A DNA stretch of 64,000 bases, taken from positions 298,944,558 to 299,008,557 of the forward strand of contig OY856409.1 of the NCBI GenBank assembly GCA_963693085.1. Reading direction: 5' to 3'. The notes beneath the pieces are model-generated. The model worked only from the letters and a program-made list of their open reading frames with translations. It made no database searches and was not told the origin of the DNA. A program made the translations under genes and the position numbers. Source of the stretch: Alisma plantago-aquatica (lineage: Eukaryota > Streptophyta > Magnoliopsida > Alismatales > Alismataceae). Below, one piece after another: positions 25,521 through 37,185 of this stretch (within the stretch, counting starts at the first letter, position 1; each line of letters starts with the position of its first letter).

Positions 25521-25705
25521 GTTCTATCTAGATTAAAAGTTTTTTATGATGTTCAAAGAGATGTTGCAAGGTTAGAAGAGAGAATAGAGCAGCTATCTTC
25601 CATAATCGCTCTCCAAGAAGAAAAATTGTCTTCAAAACCCATCATGAGCCACCATGAAGCAAATGGACCTATGCCTTCTTCCCACATTTTCTATAGTCCA
25701 CCCCC

Positions 25706-26836
25706 ATGCAAGTACATTCCATTCACTCATTCCAAGGCTATTCCAAGCCTTACACTCCTATACCACCTCCCTCACCTCAAATTTCCAAAAACTTCACTTT
25801 CCAACCCCAATTCTCTCCTCCCCCTCAATTCTCTTCTCCACCTCAATTTCAACCCCAAGTGTCACCTCCACCTCCTCCACAACCACAACATGCTCCCCCT
25901 CTCCACCATGAGCAAGGTAGTGTTGTGACAGTTCTAAGGAGTGGGAAAACTCTTAAGAAGCCCACAAGTCAAAGAAAGGTTGACAAAGTAAAGCAAAGTC
26001 AGCCAAGTGGTGATACTGTGATTGATATTGCTGAAGATGATGTTGTGATACCGCATGTTGAGTTTGGGAATCCATGTGATCCACCACATATCCCTTTTAC
26101 AGGTCCTACCATCCCTAGTGTTCTGCCACACGTTCATGCAAGTACGGAAAAAACTAGTGATCCTCCATTCATTGAAGAACTAGATGAGCCACCGGAATTG
26201 AAAAGGAGACAAAAGCACAATGCTGATATTGTTGAGGTGTTTCGCCAAGTGAAGGTGAACATTCCACTTTTGGATGCTATAAAGCAAATCCCATATTATT
26301 CCAAGTTCCTCAAGAACCTATGCACTATGAAAAGAAGGTCAACAGGGAGGATTCCAAAGAAGGTGAGATTAACTGAACAAGTGAGCTCCATCATACAACA
26401 CTCACTTCCCATGAAGAGAAAGGACCCAGGAGCCCCACTCATGCCTAGTTACATAGGGGGACATCACATAGACATGTCCTTACTAGATTTGGGATCTAGT
26501 GTGAATTTGATGTCCTACAATGTCTATGTTGAGCTGGGCTTAGGCAAGTTGAAGTCGACACATTGCACTCTCTAGTTGGTGGATAGATCCATAAAAGTGC
26601 CTAGGGGTAGAGTGGATGATGTTTTGTTGATGATAGACAAAGAGAAAGGTGTTGTGTTCCAGGTGGATTTCATTGTACTTGATATGGATCCGGAGGATAG
26701 GAAGATTCCCATTATCTTAGGGAGGTCGTTATTGTCTACATATGATGTCGACATTCATGTGCGCAGTGGCACTATGACAGTCTCATTCATGGACATGAAG
26801 ATCAAAATCAACATGTACAAGATCCCAAACCGGTGA
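25706..26836 (+). pseudogene. pro: Element A linker and aspartic protease, one in-frame stop
   Basis: This is the best-preserved coding stretch in the window: 289 codons (25706-26575), a TAG at 26573-26575, then the same frame continues for 86 codons to 26836. Residues 20-80 are Pro/Gln/Ser-rich; next comes VVTVLRSGKTLKKP, the usual boundary between gag linker and protease. The active site is LLDLGSSVNLM (around residue 261), where the family has D-[LST]-G-[AS]. After the stop follow DFIVLDMDPEDRKIPIILG and RSLLSTYDVDI. The stop falls where family members commonly have Gln, consistent with a single C-to-T change. Confidence 0.85.
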
Positions 26837-27071
26837 TTCCGAGATAGGGATATTAGACACGATTGCTTCACAAGTCCAAATGGGCATTGGAGAGGACACC
26901 AAGGTGAAGAAATTGGTGATGATTATTGTGATGAAAGGGAAGAGGAAAACATGTTGATTTCAAATGAGGGATGCATGTTTTGCAAGAATGGACACATGAG
27001 AATGCCAAACGGGTGAATGATTGAAGAATCACCAAGAAGCCGAGCTGAAGGCAAGAAACACAACGCTTGTG

Positions 27072-28962
27072 GGAGGCAACCCACCTAGGTTTGGGGAATT
27101 TTTCACCCAACCTCTCATTTTTGATAATTTTTCTTTTTGTTTTACACAAACCTAAAAACACACACACGCATTTGTGCTTGATAGTTTTTTTTAGTTTTGA
27201 TGAAATGCAGATGAGACAGGTTAAAGAGAGAGAGAAGGAAAGATCAAAACTTGGTTGTGAAATAAAATGTGGCAATAAATCAAAGTTCTTGTAAGAATTT
27301 TAAAATTTTGAGTTGGTTTTGAAAAAGTACAGAAAGAAGGCTCACCACAGTCGTGGTGCATGCCACACGGTCATGGAGATTTAATTGCAAATGTTGAGGA
27401 AAGTTACAGGGATCGAGGAGTTTTTACACATGAATGGCCACGGCTATGGTGACATGCCACGAGCGAGGTGAGAGGATGGTGAGGGTTGACCACCAGCCAC
27501 AACAGGGTGACCTACATTCTGATGCTCCGCACCAGCCATGATCTTAACCCTACTATCCCTAAGATCTAGTTTCATGCTAAGGACAACAAGATTCAAAAGT
27601 TTGGGGTGGTAGGGCGGTATGAACCACTTATCTCATTCTCTCATTTTAATTACATGTATGACATGATCTCTGTTTTCTTTTGATCTATCTAGTGTGGATT
27701 TTCTTTACTGCTTTGTATCCTTGCATGCCATGTAGTTTACATTCCTGCCATTTTTGCGTAATTTTCAAAAAATTTCTCTTTTTACCATGCATTGCATATC
27801 ATGTAGATTTTTGGTAACTTTTGCAAGTTTTAGCTAGGATTTGCTTGTTTACTTCTTTAAGTTCAATAATATAGGCTTAGATGTGATTGAAGGAAATTTG
27901 GTGCCATTTTGGCCAATTTTTCCCAAATTTGAGATTTCTTGTCTAAAAGTGTGTTTCAACCCAATCTCTACTTTTTGGATTAAAAATGATGACCTTTGAC
28001 AAATGCAAGTGACTTATCATTGTTTATTGCTAAATGGTATCAATTCTTGACTTTTTACATGTGCATCACCTCTCTTGTGTTTGTGAATGATTTGGTTGAT
28101 TTGTGACTTGAGCAAGCTATGAGCGCTTAGTGTCTATGAAATCACTTGATTAAAGTATCAATTTCAAGTTGTTCATTCATTTGGTGTGACATTGTTGGAT
28201 GAAGTGTTGGATTAATTTTCATGAATGAGACCTTATGTTAAGAATAATGCCAATGACCCATCTTTGACCTGACTATTCACTCACCATCTTCTTACCCCTC
28301 CACCTCATGAAAGGATGCCAAAGTGCACATATTAGCTGTGGCCACCTCTAAAAGTTTAGGGTGGCCACATCTACATGTCATCACTTCACTCTCATCACCA
28401 TATGCCCTACCTACCCCAAGGGCAAAGAAAAAGAAAAGAAAAAAATGCAAAATGCAAAAATAAATTAAAAGGTGCTCCTATTTAAGAGCATCTAAATAAA
28501 GAAAAGATGAGTTCTCTACGTAATAGCACTCCAAAATCTTACCACAATCCTTTCTTCCATTTTCATACCCAATGATTTAGGAAACATCAAACCTAGCTCA
28601 TCTTGCACTTTTCATAGCCACGTGGGTCATTTGGTGTGATTTGAAACATAAGGTTGAAAGCATGAAGGTGAAACATCACTCCTAGTCATCCTTGATTAAT
28701 GCCATTATGAAACGGTCTACCCAGAACTATATGAAATGAATATGGATAGCTTGTGTATTTTATGCACTATATTTGAAGTTCATATGCTTTGTGCTCTTTT
28801 CATGATTGGTTTGTGAAAGTAGTAGAGGAGAGAGGTGGAATGCATTCACTTAGTCATTATTGATCCCATTCGCAATAACCAACCTTTGCATTGCATTTGG
28901 CATTTCTTGATTCTGGTAAATTTGCAAAGAGATTGAGTTGGAGCATACTTGAGGACAAGTAT
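27072..28962 (+). other. Element A 3' untranslated region
   Basis: gggaggcaacccacc at 27070-27084 marks the end of the coding part, as in J. The rest is non-coding: a word array at 27335-27545 (ccacagtcgtggtgcatgcc, ccacggctatggtgacatgcc) using the same CACGGCCGTG-like word as the A LTR, then AT-rich DNA with no open frame of note. It ends in ttgaggacaag before the polypurine tract. RT and integrase motifs were looked for in all plus frames and not seen. Confidence 0.65.
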
Positions 28963-28980
28963 ATTTTAAGTTTGGGGTGG
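28963..28980 (+). other. Polypurine tract of element A
   Basis: The tttaagtttggggtgg type tract lies directly before TGATTCAG, 15-20 bp after gaggacaag. This is the standard plant Tat/Athila arrangement and fixes the start of the 3' LTR. Confidence 0.75.
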
Positions 28981-29365
28981 TGATTCAGTCCTATTTTATG
29001 GCTTCATCTTGTGTCATTTTGCACTTTAATCACATCTATACATGTTAGATTACATGTTATTTCCCTCAATATGCATATTTTTATCAAATGCACTTATGGA
29101 GGCTTTTTACATGTTTTACAGGAACATTTTCCACTACTTGATGGCATGAAAAGAAGATGGCCCAATCTAGGGTTTCCTCGGGCTTGGAGGATCCCAAAAT
29201 GAGGCCAAAACCACTCCAAACCTACCCCAAGTGGTCAAAGGATGTATTGAAGCAATAACCTTCATGGATGGCTAAGTTCAACACTCAAATGCAGAGGAAG
29301 GACCCCAGAACGGCTGTGCTACCATGGAATGGCCGTTCTGGGACATGCCCCATTCCCAGAAAGCT

Positions 29366-32300
29366 TGGTGCGCTCCCACCAATGGTGTTACACGCTCCTC
29401 AATTGGAGTTTAAATAGATGCAACCCCACAGATAGACACACATGGTGGATTCACTTTCGATATTTCTAAAACCTAACTTAACACCTACTCATACTAAAAC
29501 AACTACACCTGCAAGCGCACGAGGTTGTGTCTTAGTATAGGAAGGTGGCAAGTATAGGGTCGATTCATAGGGAAAAAAGGGGGCACTAGTGCTAGTTTTA
29601 ATTTTACTAGGTTCATACTGTGGAGACTAGGGTTAAGGATTTGAAGGTTTTTTGGTTGATAAGTTATTATGGACAAACAAGCAATTAAAGGCAAGAATGA
29701 AATCTAAGTTAACCCTAGTCTAGAGTAAGGCTAAACATGCAAGAAAGGATTAAGCTAGGTATGAAAAGGTAAATTACACTAAGGCAAGCAAGAGAGATGC
29801 AAAAGAGCTATTAAAGAGCTAAACTAACATCAACAAGGCAAGAACAAAGCAAGAAGTTAACTAAGAAAGGAAAGAACTAACTAAGCTAAGCATGCACAAA
29901 ACTAGGGTTTTAAGCAATACATAGAGAGGTATGTGTTGTTTAGGGATATGAACTTATCACTTAAGTTGGGGGATGACATATGAAAATTATGATTCAATTT
30001 AGATTATCCAAACCAAAAAACAAGTTAGAGTCTAATGAATTAACCTAAGCGACTAACTGGCCATGGATATGCTAGGTTGTGTATTGGGGAACTAGTCCCT
30101 AACACCCCCTACTACCCTTACGAGGCTCAATTGGGTTAGGGATTAGGTTCAATTCAATTAGAGTCTAATCAAGTCTAGGTTTCTAGATTAGACATTCCTA
30201 GGGCAATTAGGGGCCGAGGGTAGTAATGGGGAGGTGAAATTAGGGCTTTGGACCCCACTTCCTCCACATTCTAGCCTTGAGAAGGCTCCATGCTAATTGC
30301 ACGAGAATTATCTAATATAGCTACTTAGATCTCTCACTTAGGTTTAGGGAGATTGGTTAGGATGTAGGAAGATGGGAGGCAACCTAGGGATCCAAGAATT
30401 GGACCTAAGGGCAAATCCCAAAATTCACACATATAAGCAATTTGCCTAAATTCCTAGGTGATTTCACACACAAACCAAGAAGCAATTCATGGAGAATGAG
30501 ATAGAAATAGAATATAATAATTAGCAAATGGAATTACAAAGTTTATATGTCATTTTCTCCCAACATGGTATCAAAGTAACATAATTTCCCCCAAGGGGCC
30601 TAGCTACTCATAACAAAGCAAAATACAAAAAGAGAGGAGAAAGAATGAGTAGAGGAGTGGAAAGCCATGATGAGCTCAGTGAAGACTCCTCCTTCTCCAC
30701 CTCCTAACAGATGTAGCTCTAGATCCCTCCTACAAGGTAGGTGAATGGCATGGATGTATGGTGGAAATGGGTGAAAACAATGGAAAACTAGGGTTTTGGT
30801 GGTGGAAATGGTGAAATGGAGGTGGAATGAGGTGGGAATGAATAGAGGGAGAAATGGGGATGCTAGAGTGGTTGTGGGTTAGCTAACCTCAACCAACAGC
30901 CACCACCCACCTATATATAGGTGTGGGGGAAGCAATAGGTCAAGTAGGGGCAAAGTTGGTAGAACATTATAAAAAATCAGGTAAAATTGTGTGTAGAACG
31001 ATTGTGTTGGGCTGCATGGCCATGCTGGGCAGTGGGTAGCACGGCCGTGCTACCAGTCCTAGAAACCCAAAATTCCCCTGTTCACTCAATGTTTCCACCA
31101 TGGCATTCCCATACACCACGGCCATGCAACCCACTGCCTAGCACGGTCGTACAGCCCAGCATGGCCGTTCTACACACAATTTTAACTGATTTTCTACACT
31201 GTTCAACCCACTTTGCCCGTACTTGTCCTATTGCTTCCCCCCACACCTATATATAGGTTGGTGGTGGTTGTAGGTGGAGGTTAGCTACCCTACATCCACT
31301 CTATCCTCCCCATTTCATCCTCCATTCATTCCCACCTCATTCCACCTCCATTTCACCATTTCCACCACTAAAACCCCAGTTTTCCATTGTTTTCAACCTT
31401 TCCCACCATAAATCCATGCCATTCACCTACCTTAGAGGAGGGATCTTGACCTACAACATCTAGGAGGTGGAGAAGGAGGAATCTTCACCAAGCTCATCAT
31501 GGCTTTCCACTCCTCTACTCATTCTTTCTCCTCTCTTTTTGTATTTTTCTTTGTTATGAGTAGCTAGGCCCCTTGGGTGGGCTGTTTGGGGGAAATTATG
31601 TTACTTTGATACCATGTTGGGGGGAAATGACATGTAAACTTTGTAATTCCATTTGGTACTGATTATATCATATTTCTATCTCATTATCCATGAATTTCTT
31701 GTTGGTTTGTGTGTGAAATCACCTAGGAATTTAGGCAAATTGCTTATATGTGTGAATTTTGGGATTTGCCCTTAGGTCCGATTCTTGGATCCCTAGGTTT
31801 CCTCCCATATTCCTACATCCTAACCAATATCCCTAAACCTAAGTGAGAGATCTATGTAGCTAGATTAGATAATTCTAGTGAAATTAGCATTGAGCCTTCT
31901 CAAGGCAAGAATGTGGGGGAAATGGGATCCAAAGCCCTAATTTCACCTCCCCATTACTACCCTCGGCCCCTAATTGCCCTAGGAATGTCTAATCTAGAAA
32001 CCTAGACTTGATTTGACTCTAATTGAATTGAACCTAATCCCTAACCCAATTGAGCCTCGTAAGGGTAGTAGGGGGTGTTAGGGACTAGTTCCCTTATGCA
32101 CAACCTAGCATTTCCATGGCCAGTTAGTAGCTTAGGTTAATTCATTAGACTCTAACTTGTTGTTTGGTTTGGATAATCTAAATGGAATCATAATGTTCAT
32201 ATGTCATCCCCTAGATTAAGTGATAAGTTCATACCCCTAAACACCCCATACCCCTCTTTATTGCTTAAAACCCTAGTTTTGTGTTTGCTTAGCTTAGTTA

Positions 32301-32813
32301 GTTCTTTCCTTGCTTAGTTAGCTTCTTGCTTTGTTCTTGCCTAGTTCATGTTAGTTTAGCTCTTTAATAGCTCTTTTGCTTCTCTCTTTCTTGCCTTAGT
32401 GTAATTTGCCTTTTCATACCTAGCTTAATCATTTCTTGCTTGTTTAGCCTTACTCTAGACTAGGGTTAACTTAGATTTCATTCTTGCCTTTAATTGCTTG
32501 ATTGTCCATAATAGTTTAACAATTAAAACAACCTTCAAACCCTTAACCCTAGTCGCCGCAATAGGAACCTAGTGAAACTAAATCTAGCTCTAGTGCCCCC
32601 TCTTTTCCTTATGGATCGACCCTATACTTGCCACCTTCCTATACTACAACATGACCCCGTGAGCTTGTAGGTTTAGTTGTTTTAGTGTGAGTAGGTGTTA
32701 AGTTAGATTTTATAAATATCAAAAGTGAATCCACCGTGTGTGTCTGTCCATGGGGTTACATATATTCAAACTCCAATTGAGTAGCATGTAACACCATTGG
32801 TGGGAGCGCACCA
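29366..32813. repeat. Inverted repeat, ~1.69-kb arms, ~60-bp centre
   Basis: Arm 1 is 29366-31052 and arm 2 is 31115-32813. Examples of pairing: ggtgcgctcccaccaatggt (29367) with accattggtgggagcgcacc (32793-32812); ctatatatagg in both arms near the centre; gtgtgtagaacg (30990) with cgttctacacac (31166). The centre is made of tagcacggccgtgctacc-like self-complementary words. A transcript across it could fold into a long hairpin. Confidence 0.85.
31247..31257 (+). promoter_or_regulatory. TATA box, A LTR sense arm
   Basis: ctatatatagg follows a C-rich run (gcttccccccacac). Because the motif is self-complementary, the antisense arm carries one at 30911-30921 pointing the other way. If both arms are active, transcription could start from each side. 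Confidence 0.5.
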
Positions 32814-32818
32814 ATATG

Positions 32819-33112
32819 ATGTTTCAAACGAATCAGACTTTTGTTAGCATATTAATGCTTGTTTGTGTGGCATATATGAATATTGTGTTCCTGTGTATCT
32901 ATGTTGTGGCTAAGGAGATAGAACAATTTGTATCAAATTCTTGGCATAGTATGGATAAAAGAAAGATGTTGGTCTCCTATGCAAATGTTTTTTAGTGGGT
33001 CTTGATGTTGAAATCAGTTTTGATTTACCCATATTTTTGGGTATATGATTAATTAGTGATGGATTGTGTTTTATGTTTTGAGTAATCTCGTTTAGTGTAA
33101 TGGGTTCTCACA
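32819..33112 (+). repeat. 5' LTR of element B, right part
   Basis: The B LTR resumes after element A with atgtttcaaacgaatcagac and matches 36892-37185 to the end. The terminal tgggttctcaca is followed three bases later by the primer site. Confidence 0.85.
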
Positions 33113-34643
33113 AGTCGGTATCAGAGCTTTAGGTTCACTGAGTCTATAGGGACACTAGGACTTAAGACTAGGATGATGTCAAAATTAGGAATATGACATA
33201 AAAATACGGTGCATACTGCCTAATAATCTATCAAAATTTGAATGTTTGGTAACTATAGGAGAAAGATATAACACCATGAAATCTAAATCCGAATACAAAT
33301 GAGAAAAAGAGGAGTTCTTGAAGATGTGATTCAAGAAGATAATAAAGTAAACGACAGATAAGTCTATGCTTATAAAGTGAATCAAGTTGTGAAATCCACA
33401 TAAGATGGAAAGAACTCCTATAACAAGTACAAAATGAGAAGATAAATGGGAACAATGACAAAGGAATAAGGTGGAACTTGAGTTAATCTCAGACCAACCT
33501 ATGTGTGCAAGAAAGTGCTATTGTAAAATCAGCATGGCGTGTGAAAGAATTTAAGGGAGATGATCCATGTTTAATGAAGAAAATGTGGAATATGAGTATA
33601 TACCTATTGATAAGTGGTTGAAAAACATAATAAAATAAGAGAGCATACCCAAGTGTGATAAATAGTCATCAAGGAAGGAGTAATGAGATATGTTAATCAT
33701 GATGATTCCTATGCTAATGGCAAGGAACCCAAAATGAAAAGGGTAAAATGATACATAAGAAGTTGTAACTTGCATAATGAAAATAGAATTGGTTACCTTT
33801 TTGCTAGTGACCCTTGAAAAATGTTTTTATGATGTGGAATGTGTGTTTCCCTTTTTGTCTTTCCTCTCTAGGGCACAACTTTCAAGTGAATCATTGCCAC
33901 TTGGTATGTGTGGATTCATTATAAACATGAGGGTGGATAGCTTATTATAGAATAAGGTTTCTTGGACAATGGTTCCAAGATCATAAAGTTTGTTATGAGT
34001 TTGCTTTTGAGCCTTCTAATAATTAGGAAGACTCCTCTTATATTTGTTTATATTTGTTATGTTGGTAAAAGTGGATGAGATAATGATGTGAGTTCTGTAT
34101 AACACATGAGGTGGATTCCAAGGTAATGAATCCTTGTATCCTAGATGTATCAATAGTATGAGAAATATGTGAAGGTTGGAGATGTTTATTAAATGAACAT
34201 TCCAACTATTCCTCTCCCATAGAGAGAGAGATATATATAGATATAGAGTTGATGATGATCCTATAAATGTTGTTTGGAAGGAAAAAACAAAAGTGACTCT
34301 ATAATGTTGTGGATGGTCTAGTGATAGTTGGGAAAGACCACTATCAAGGATAGATGACTTTTTGATACAATAGATATAATTTTAGTACGATAGCTAGAAT
34401 TTAAATTTGAAAGTTACTATTATATTTGTATAGGTGGCACAATAAGTTTCTATGTTCCATATTTGCAAATGTCTTCTTATGTAGGGTTTTTGTTCTGGAC
34501 CAAGATGAGTTATGTATGAATGATGTGACATCACCATGATATGCAAGTAACCATGTGAAGGTAATAGGATTAGGTGCAAAGGAAGTACCCATCTTTGTTT
34601 ACCTTGGATTTCGGGGGCAAAATCCCTGTTAGGGGTTTATAGT
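33113..34643 (+). other. Interior of element B, non-coding
   Basis: The 1.5 kb between primer site and 3' LTR shows no gag, protease, RT or integrase motif in any frame. The left part is A/G-rich (leader-like), with gagagagagatatatatagata at 34211-34235. It ends ggatttcgggggcaaaatccctgttagggg, which resembles the polypurine tract region of gypsy elements. Confidence 0.6.
33116..33127 (+). other. Primer-binding site of element B (tRNA-iMet)
   Basis: cggtatcagagc matches 11 of 12 bases of the plant initiator-tRNA-Met complement TGGTATCAGAGC and lies three bases inside the 5' LTR. This identifies the 17803-33112 copy as the 5' LTR and sets the element on the plus strand. Confidence 0.85.
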
Positions 34644-37185
34644 TGTAAGGCCCCTAAACTTGCTTAATGAGTTGAATAAGCTTAATTATCGTAATTTAAT
34701 TCTTATAACCCTAATATAACCTTTTTTATATTCTTTGAAATCATAAGACAAGCTTAAGTTTCAAATTTGGTCCAATTTAGAGATTGTTTGAGCAAGTTAT
34801 GCACATTTTGGACTTTTCTACAATTTACCCAATTGAGAGGTTTTCCTTACAATTTATCACTTGCATTATGTTCCTTGTATATTCTCTCATCATTATTGAT
34901 CTTTTTTAGCCATGTAGCACCTATTTAATCCTTGGTTTGAAGGTGTTTTCTCCAAGGGTATTTTAGGGTTTACCCCTTCATGGATGAGCTACCTTTAGTA
35001 GCTATCAACTAATGAATTATTTGTTTTTCTTAGAAATTAAAGAAACAAGGGATAATCATGTATATATGGATGGTGGAGCAGCTTCTTGTGTGTGTGCTTG
35101 TTTATTCTTAATATTTTAAGGACATGGACACTTGGAAAGATACTAGAACTTCAACTTTTTGTTTTTCTTTATCTTAAAGTTTCATATACTTATCCCTAAG
35201 CACCAAAATGAGCCATTTTCTCTCTACCACTTCCCTCCTTCTTTGAACCTCGTTCCCCCTCTGTGCTACTGCGAATTTCCTATCCAAGGAAGAAGAAACA
35301 GGGGATCTTCTTGGAAAAAGAATTTATATCTTGTGATAGTATGATGAATAGTGTGGTCTCATGAATGGCAAGTGAATAGTACCATGCGATTATGAGATGA
35401 GAAATTATGTTTCACACATTTTATATCTTTTAAAAGTTGTGATATTTATATGCTTGTTAGAAGTGAATTAGGGTTTGTATGTCCACTTGTTTGATGCAGC
35501 CTTAATTCACCCAATTGGCATAACTAATCAAGTGAAACTCTAATCATGTAATGCCCTGTGCCATAGATCCATCTGAGTGTCAGAACTTGCTAGATGGTGA
35601 AATGAGTATTCCTAAGGGAAACTCATAGTGCATATTGTTGAGTATGTGAGGGTGGTAAGTTGAGGATATATCCTTGTCATCCACAATGCAGGTTGTGGAG
35701 GATGACTATGGTCATGCCTCAGACATCTGATGTGATTATATATATGAAGAGATTGGAGGAAAATTGTGGTTGTACCTCAGATGGTAGGGTATGCGTACCC
35801 ACCTCCTTTCACTAGTGTTGTGACCTATACCAAGGACAGACTAGGATGTTAGCATCTTGACGTTAGGTATCGTTGTGGCGGACCCGTACTGACCGGGGGC
35901 GGAGATAGGAGTCCTACTCTTCCTAGATCTTGTATGGCACTGATTTTTACTTAGCAGTGATCAGTTGGATTTTGAGTGGTATCCTCAAATTCCTCATGGC
36001 ATAATAATAAAAGATGTAAGATAGCCATGTATCATATCTATTTAGGGTTATATACAACGCTTCATATTGGATGATAACTTTTGTTTTCTTTCTTTTCATT
36101 GAGATCATGTTTAGTACAATAAGAGATAATAGATATGCTTATGTTGTAGTTATGGTCATGTTGTACACATGCTTATGTTGTCAAATATATTGACACTGAT
36201 GGTTAAGATGATGTTGCTAGATATGTTTAATATTGCTAACCATGCATATGTAATTATAGATGGTTAAACTGCTAATCATGCATATGCAGTTAATTGTGTT
36301 ATGATGTTAGTTCTACTTATGATATAGATCTGTTCCCTTTATTTGAGACTCCAATATTGATAGCCATGTTATGTTATTAGACATATTCATGATGTCAGGG
36401 ATACTTATGCTACTAGATTGCTTGTGTTGTTAGCAAGGAATATGATGATAGTCAGATTAATGATAATGATTGTTATTAGATACAATTTGATGATATTTTA
36501 GTGGATATATATCCAGAGAAATGGATTTATTTGTTATTTATATATGCATTGATGATCATACTTGTTGCTAAGATTATTTGCTTAATCTATTTAGCATACT
36601 TAAATTGTTTAATCTTTTAAATTGATTATTAAATACTCCAACTGCTTAGTTATCTACTATTTAAAATGTTGTAATCAATAAACGTTGTTAGAGGTTATAT
36701 CTCTTGCTGGGACATGGGTCTCGCCCTTGTGGTTTGTCACATCTTTTTAGGTAATCAGAAGTGATGAAAACAAACATGTGGCAGCAAAGAGGAGCTATAG
36801 TAATGAATTCTTGAGAAATTTGATTAGATGTCTAGTGTGTCCTAGAGTCGTCCATGTACTCTCAAGTTCGGGCAAGAAAAGTTTGTATATGGTGTTTCAA
36901 ACGAATCAGACTTTTGTTAGCATATTAATGCTTATTTGTGTGGCATATATGAATATTGTTTTTCTGTGTATCTATGTTGTGGCTAAGGCGATAAAACAAT
37001 TTGTATTAAATTCTTGGCATATTATGGATACAAGAAAGATGTTGGGCTCTTATGCAAATGTTTTTGAGTGGGTGTTGATGTTGAAATCGGTTTTGATTTA
37101 CCCATATTTTTGGGTATGTGATTAATTAGTGATTGATTGTTTTTTATGTTTTGAGTAATCTCATTTAGTGTAATGATTTCTGACA
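34644..37185 (+). repeat. 3' LTR of element B
   Basis: It starts TGTAAGGCCCC and ends ttctgaca. At about 35322 it jumps from the equivalent of 18494 to that of 20853, a 2.3-kb difference. The junction lies within a short shared aagaattta / gaattta phrase, which suggests deletion by microhomology. It preserves the empty site for element A. A 115-codon open frame at 36778-37125 is not conserved in the 5' LTR and is judged accidental. Confidence 0.85.

Larger units (their letters stand above)
22429..32813 (+). mobile_element. Element A: gag-protease LTR element with an inverted-repeat LTR
   Basis: It starts TGATTCAG and ends GCGCACCA. The flanks are gtatg (22424-22428) and atatg (32814-32818). 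The uninterrupted site is visible in the B 3' LTR (36879-36900, ttgtatatggtgtttcaa), which fixes both ends. Order: 5' LTR remnant, gag, protease, 3' non-coding region, polypurine tract, 3' LTR. RT, RNase H and integrase are absent, so it would depend on a helper. The 5' LTR lacks the terminal ~1.8 kb present in the 3' LTR, and no primer site follows it. Confidence 0.85.
28981..32813 (+). repeat. 3' LTR of element A with a large internal palindrome
   Basis: The 3.8-kb LTR runs from TGATTCAG to GCGCACCA. It has three parts: a 385-bp U3 start (28981-29365), an antisense arm (29366 to ~31052) and a sense arm (~31115-32813) that is its reverse complement at roughly 90% identity. The sense arm carries the TATA box (31247-31257) and, at 32605-32640, the phrase ggatcgaccctatacttgcc found near LTR 3' ends in this lineage. 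The antisense arm starts TGGTGCGC, the exact reverse complement of the LTR end. Confidence 0.8.
17803..37185 (+). mobile_element. Element B: LTR retrotransposon with very long LTRs, non-coding interior
   Basis: The 5' LTR (17803-22428 plus 32819-33112, split by element A) starts TGTAAGGCCCC and ends ctcaca. The 3' LTR is 34644-37185. The primer site follows at 33116 and a polypurine-like tract precedes 34644. The interior is only ~1.5 kb and has no gag or pol. Target copies are ctata (17798-17802) and ttatg (37186-37190), each one transition from ctatg. This is a large-retrotransposon-derivative layout, dependent on another element for its enzymes. Confidence 0.85.

Noticed and set aside
25706..25860. 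Proline-rich run suggesting an extensin-like cell-wall protein
   Set aside because: It is continuous with the gag linker and the LLDLGSSVNLM protease motif, and has no signal peptide or Ser-Pro4 motif.
22429..31016. Element A ending at 31016 with two simple ~2-kb LTRs
   Set aside because: The base pairs after 31016 do not match the left target copy. The empty site in the B 3' LTR and the atatg copy place the end at 32813.
29366..32813. Inverted arm as an independent insertion of a second, antisense element
   Set aside because: The sense arm supplies the real LTR end, TATA box and terminal phrase, there are no target copies at the centre, and the antisense arm is also in the 5' LTR.
36778..37125. 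115-codon open frame starting MAAKRSYSNEFL
   Set aside because: It lies wholly in the 3' LTR of B. The matching part of the 5' LTR is not open and no domain is visible.
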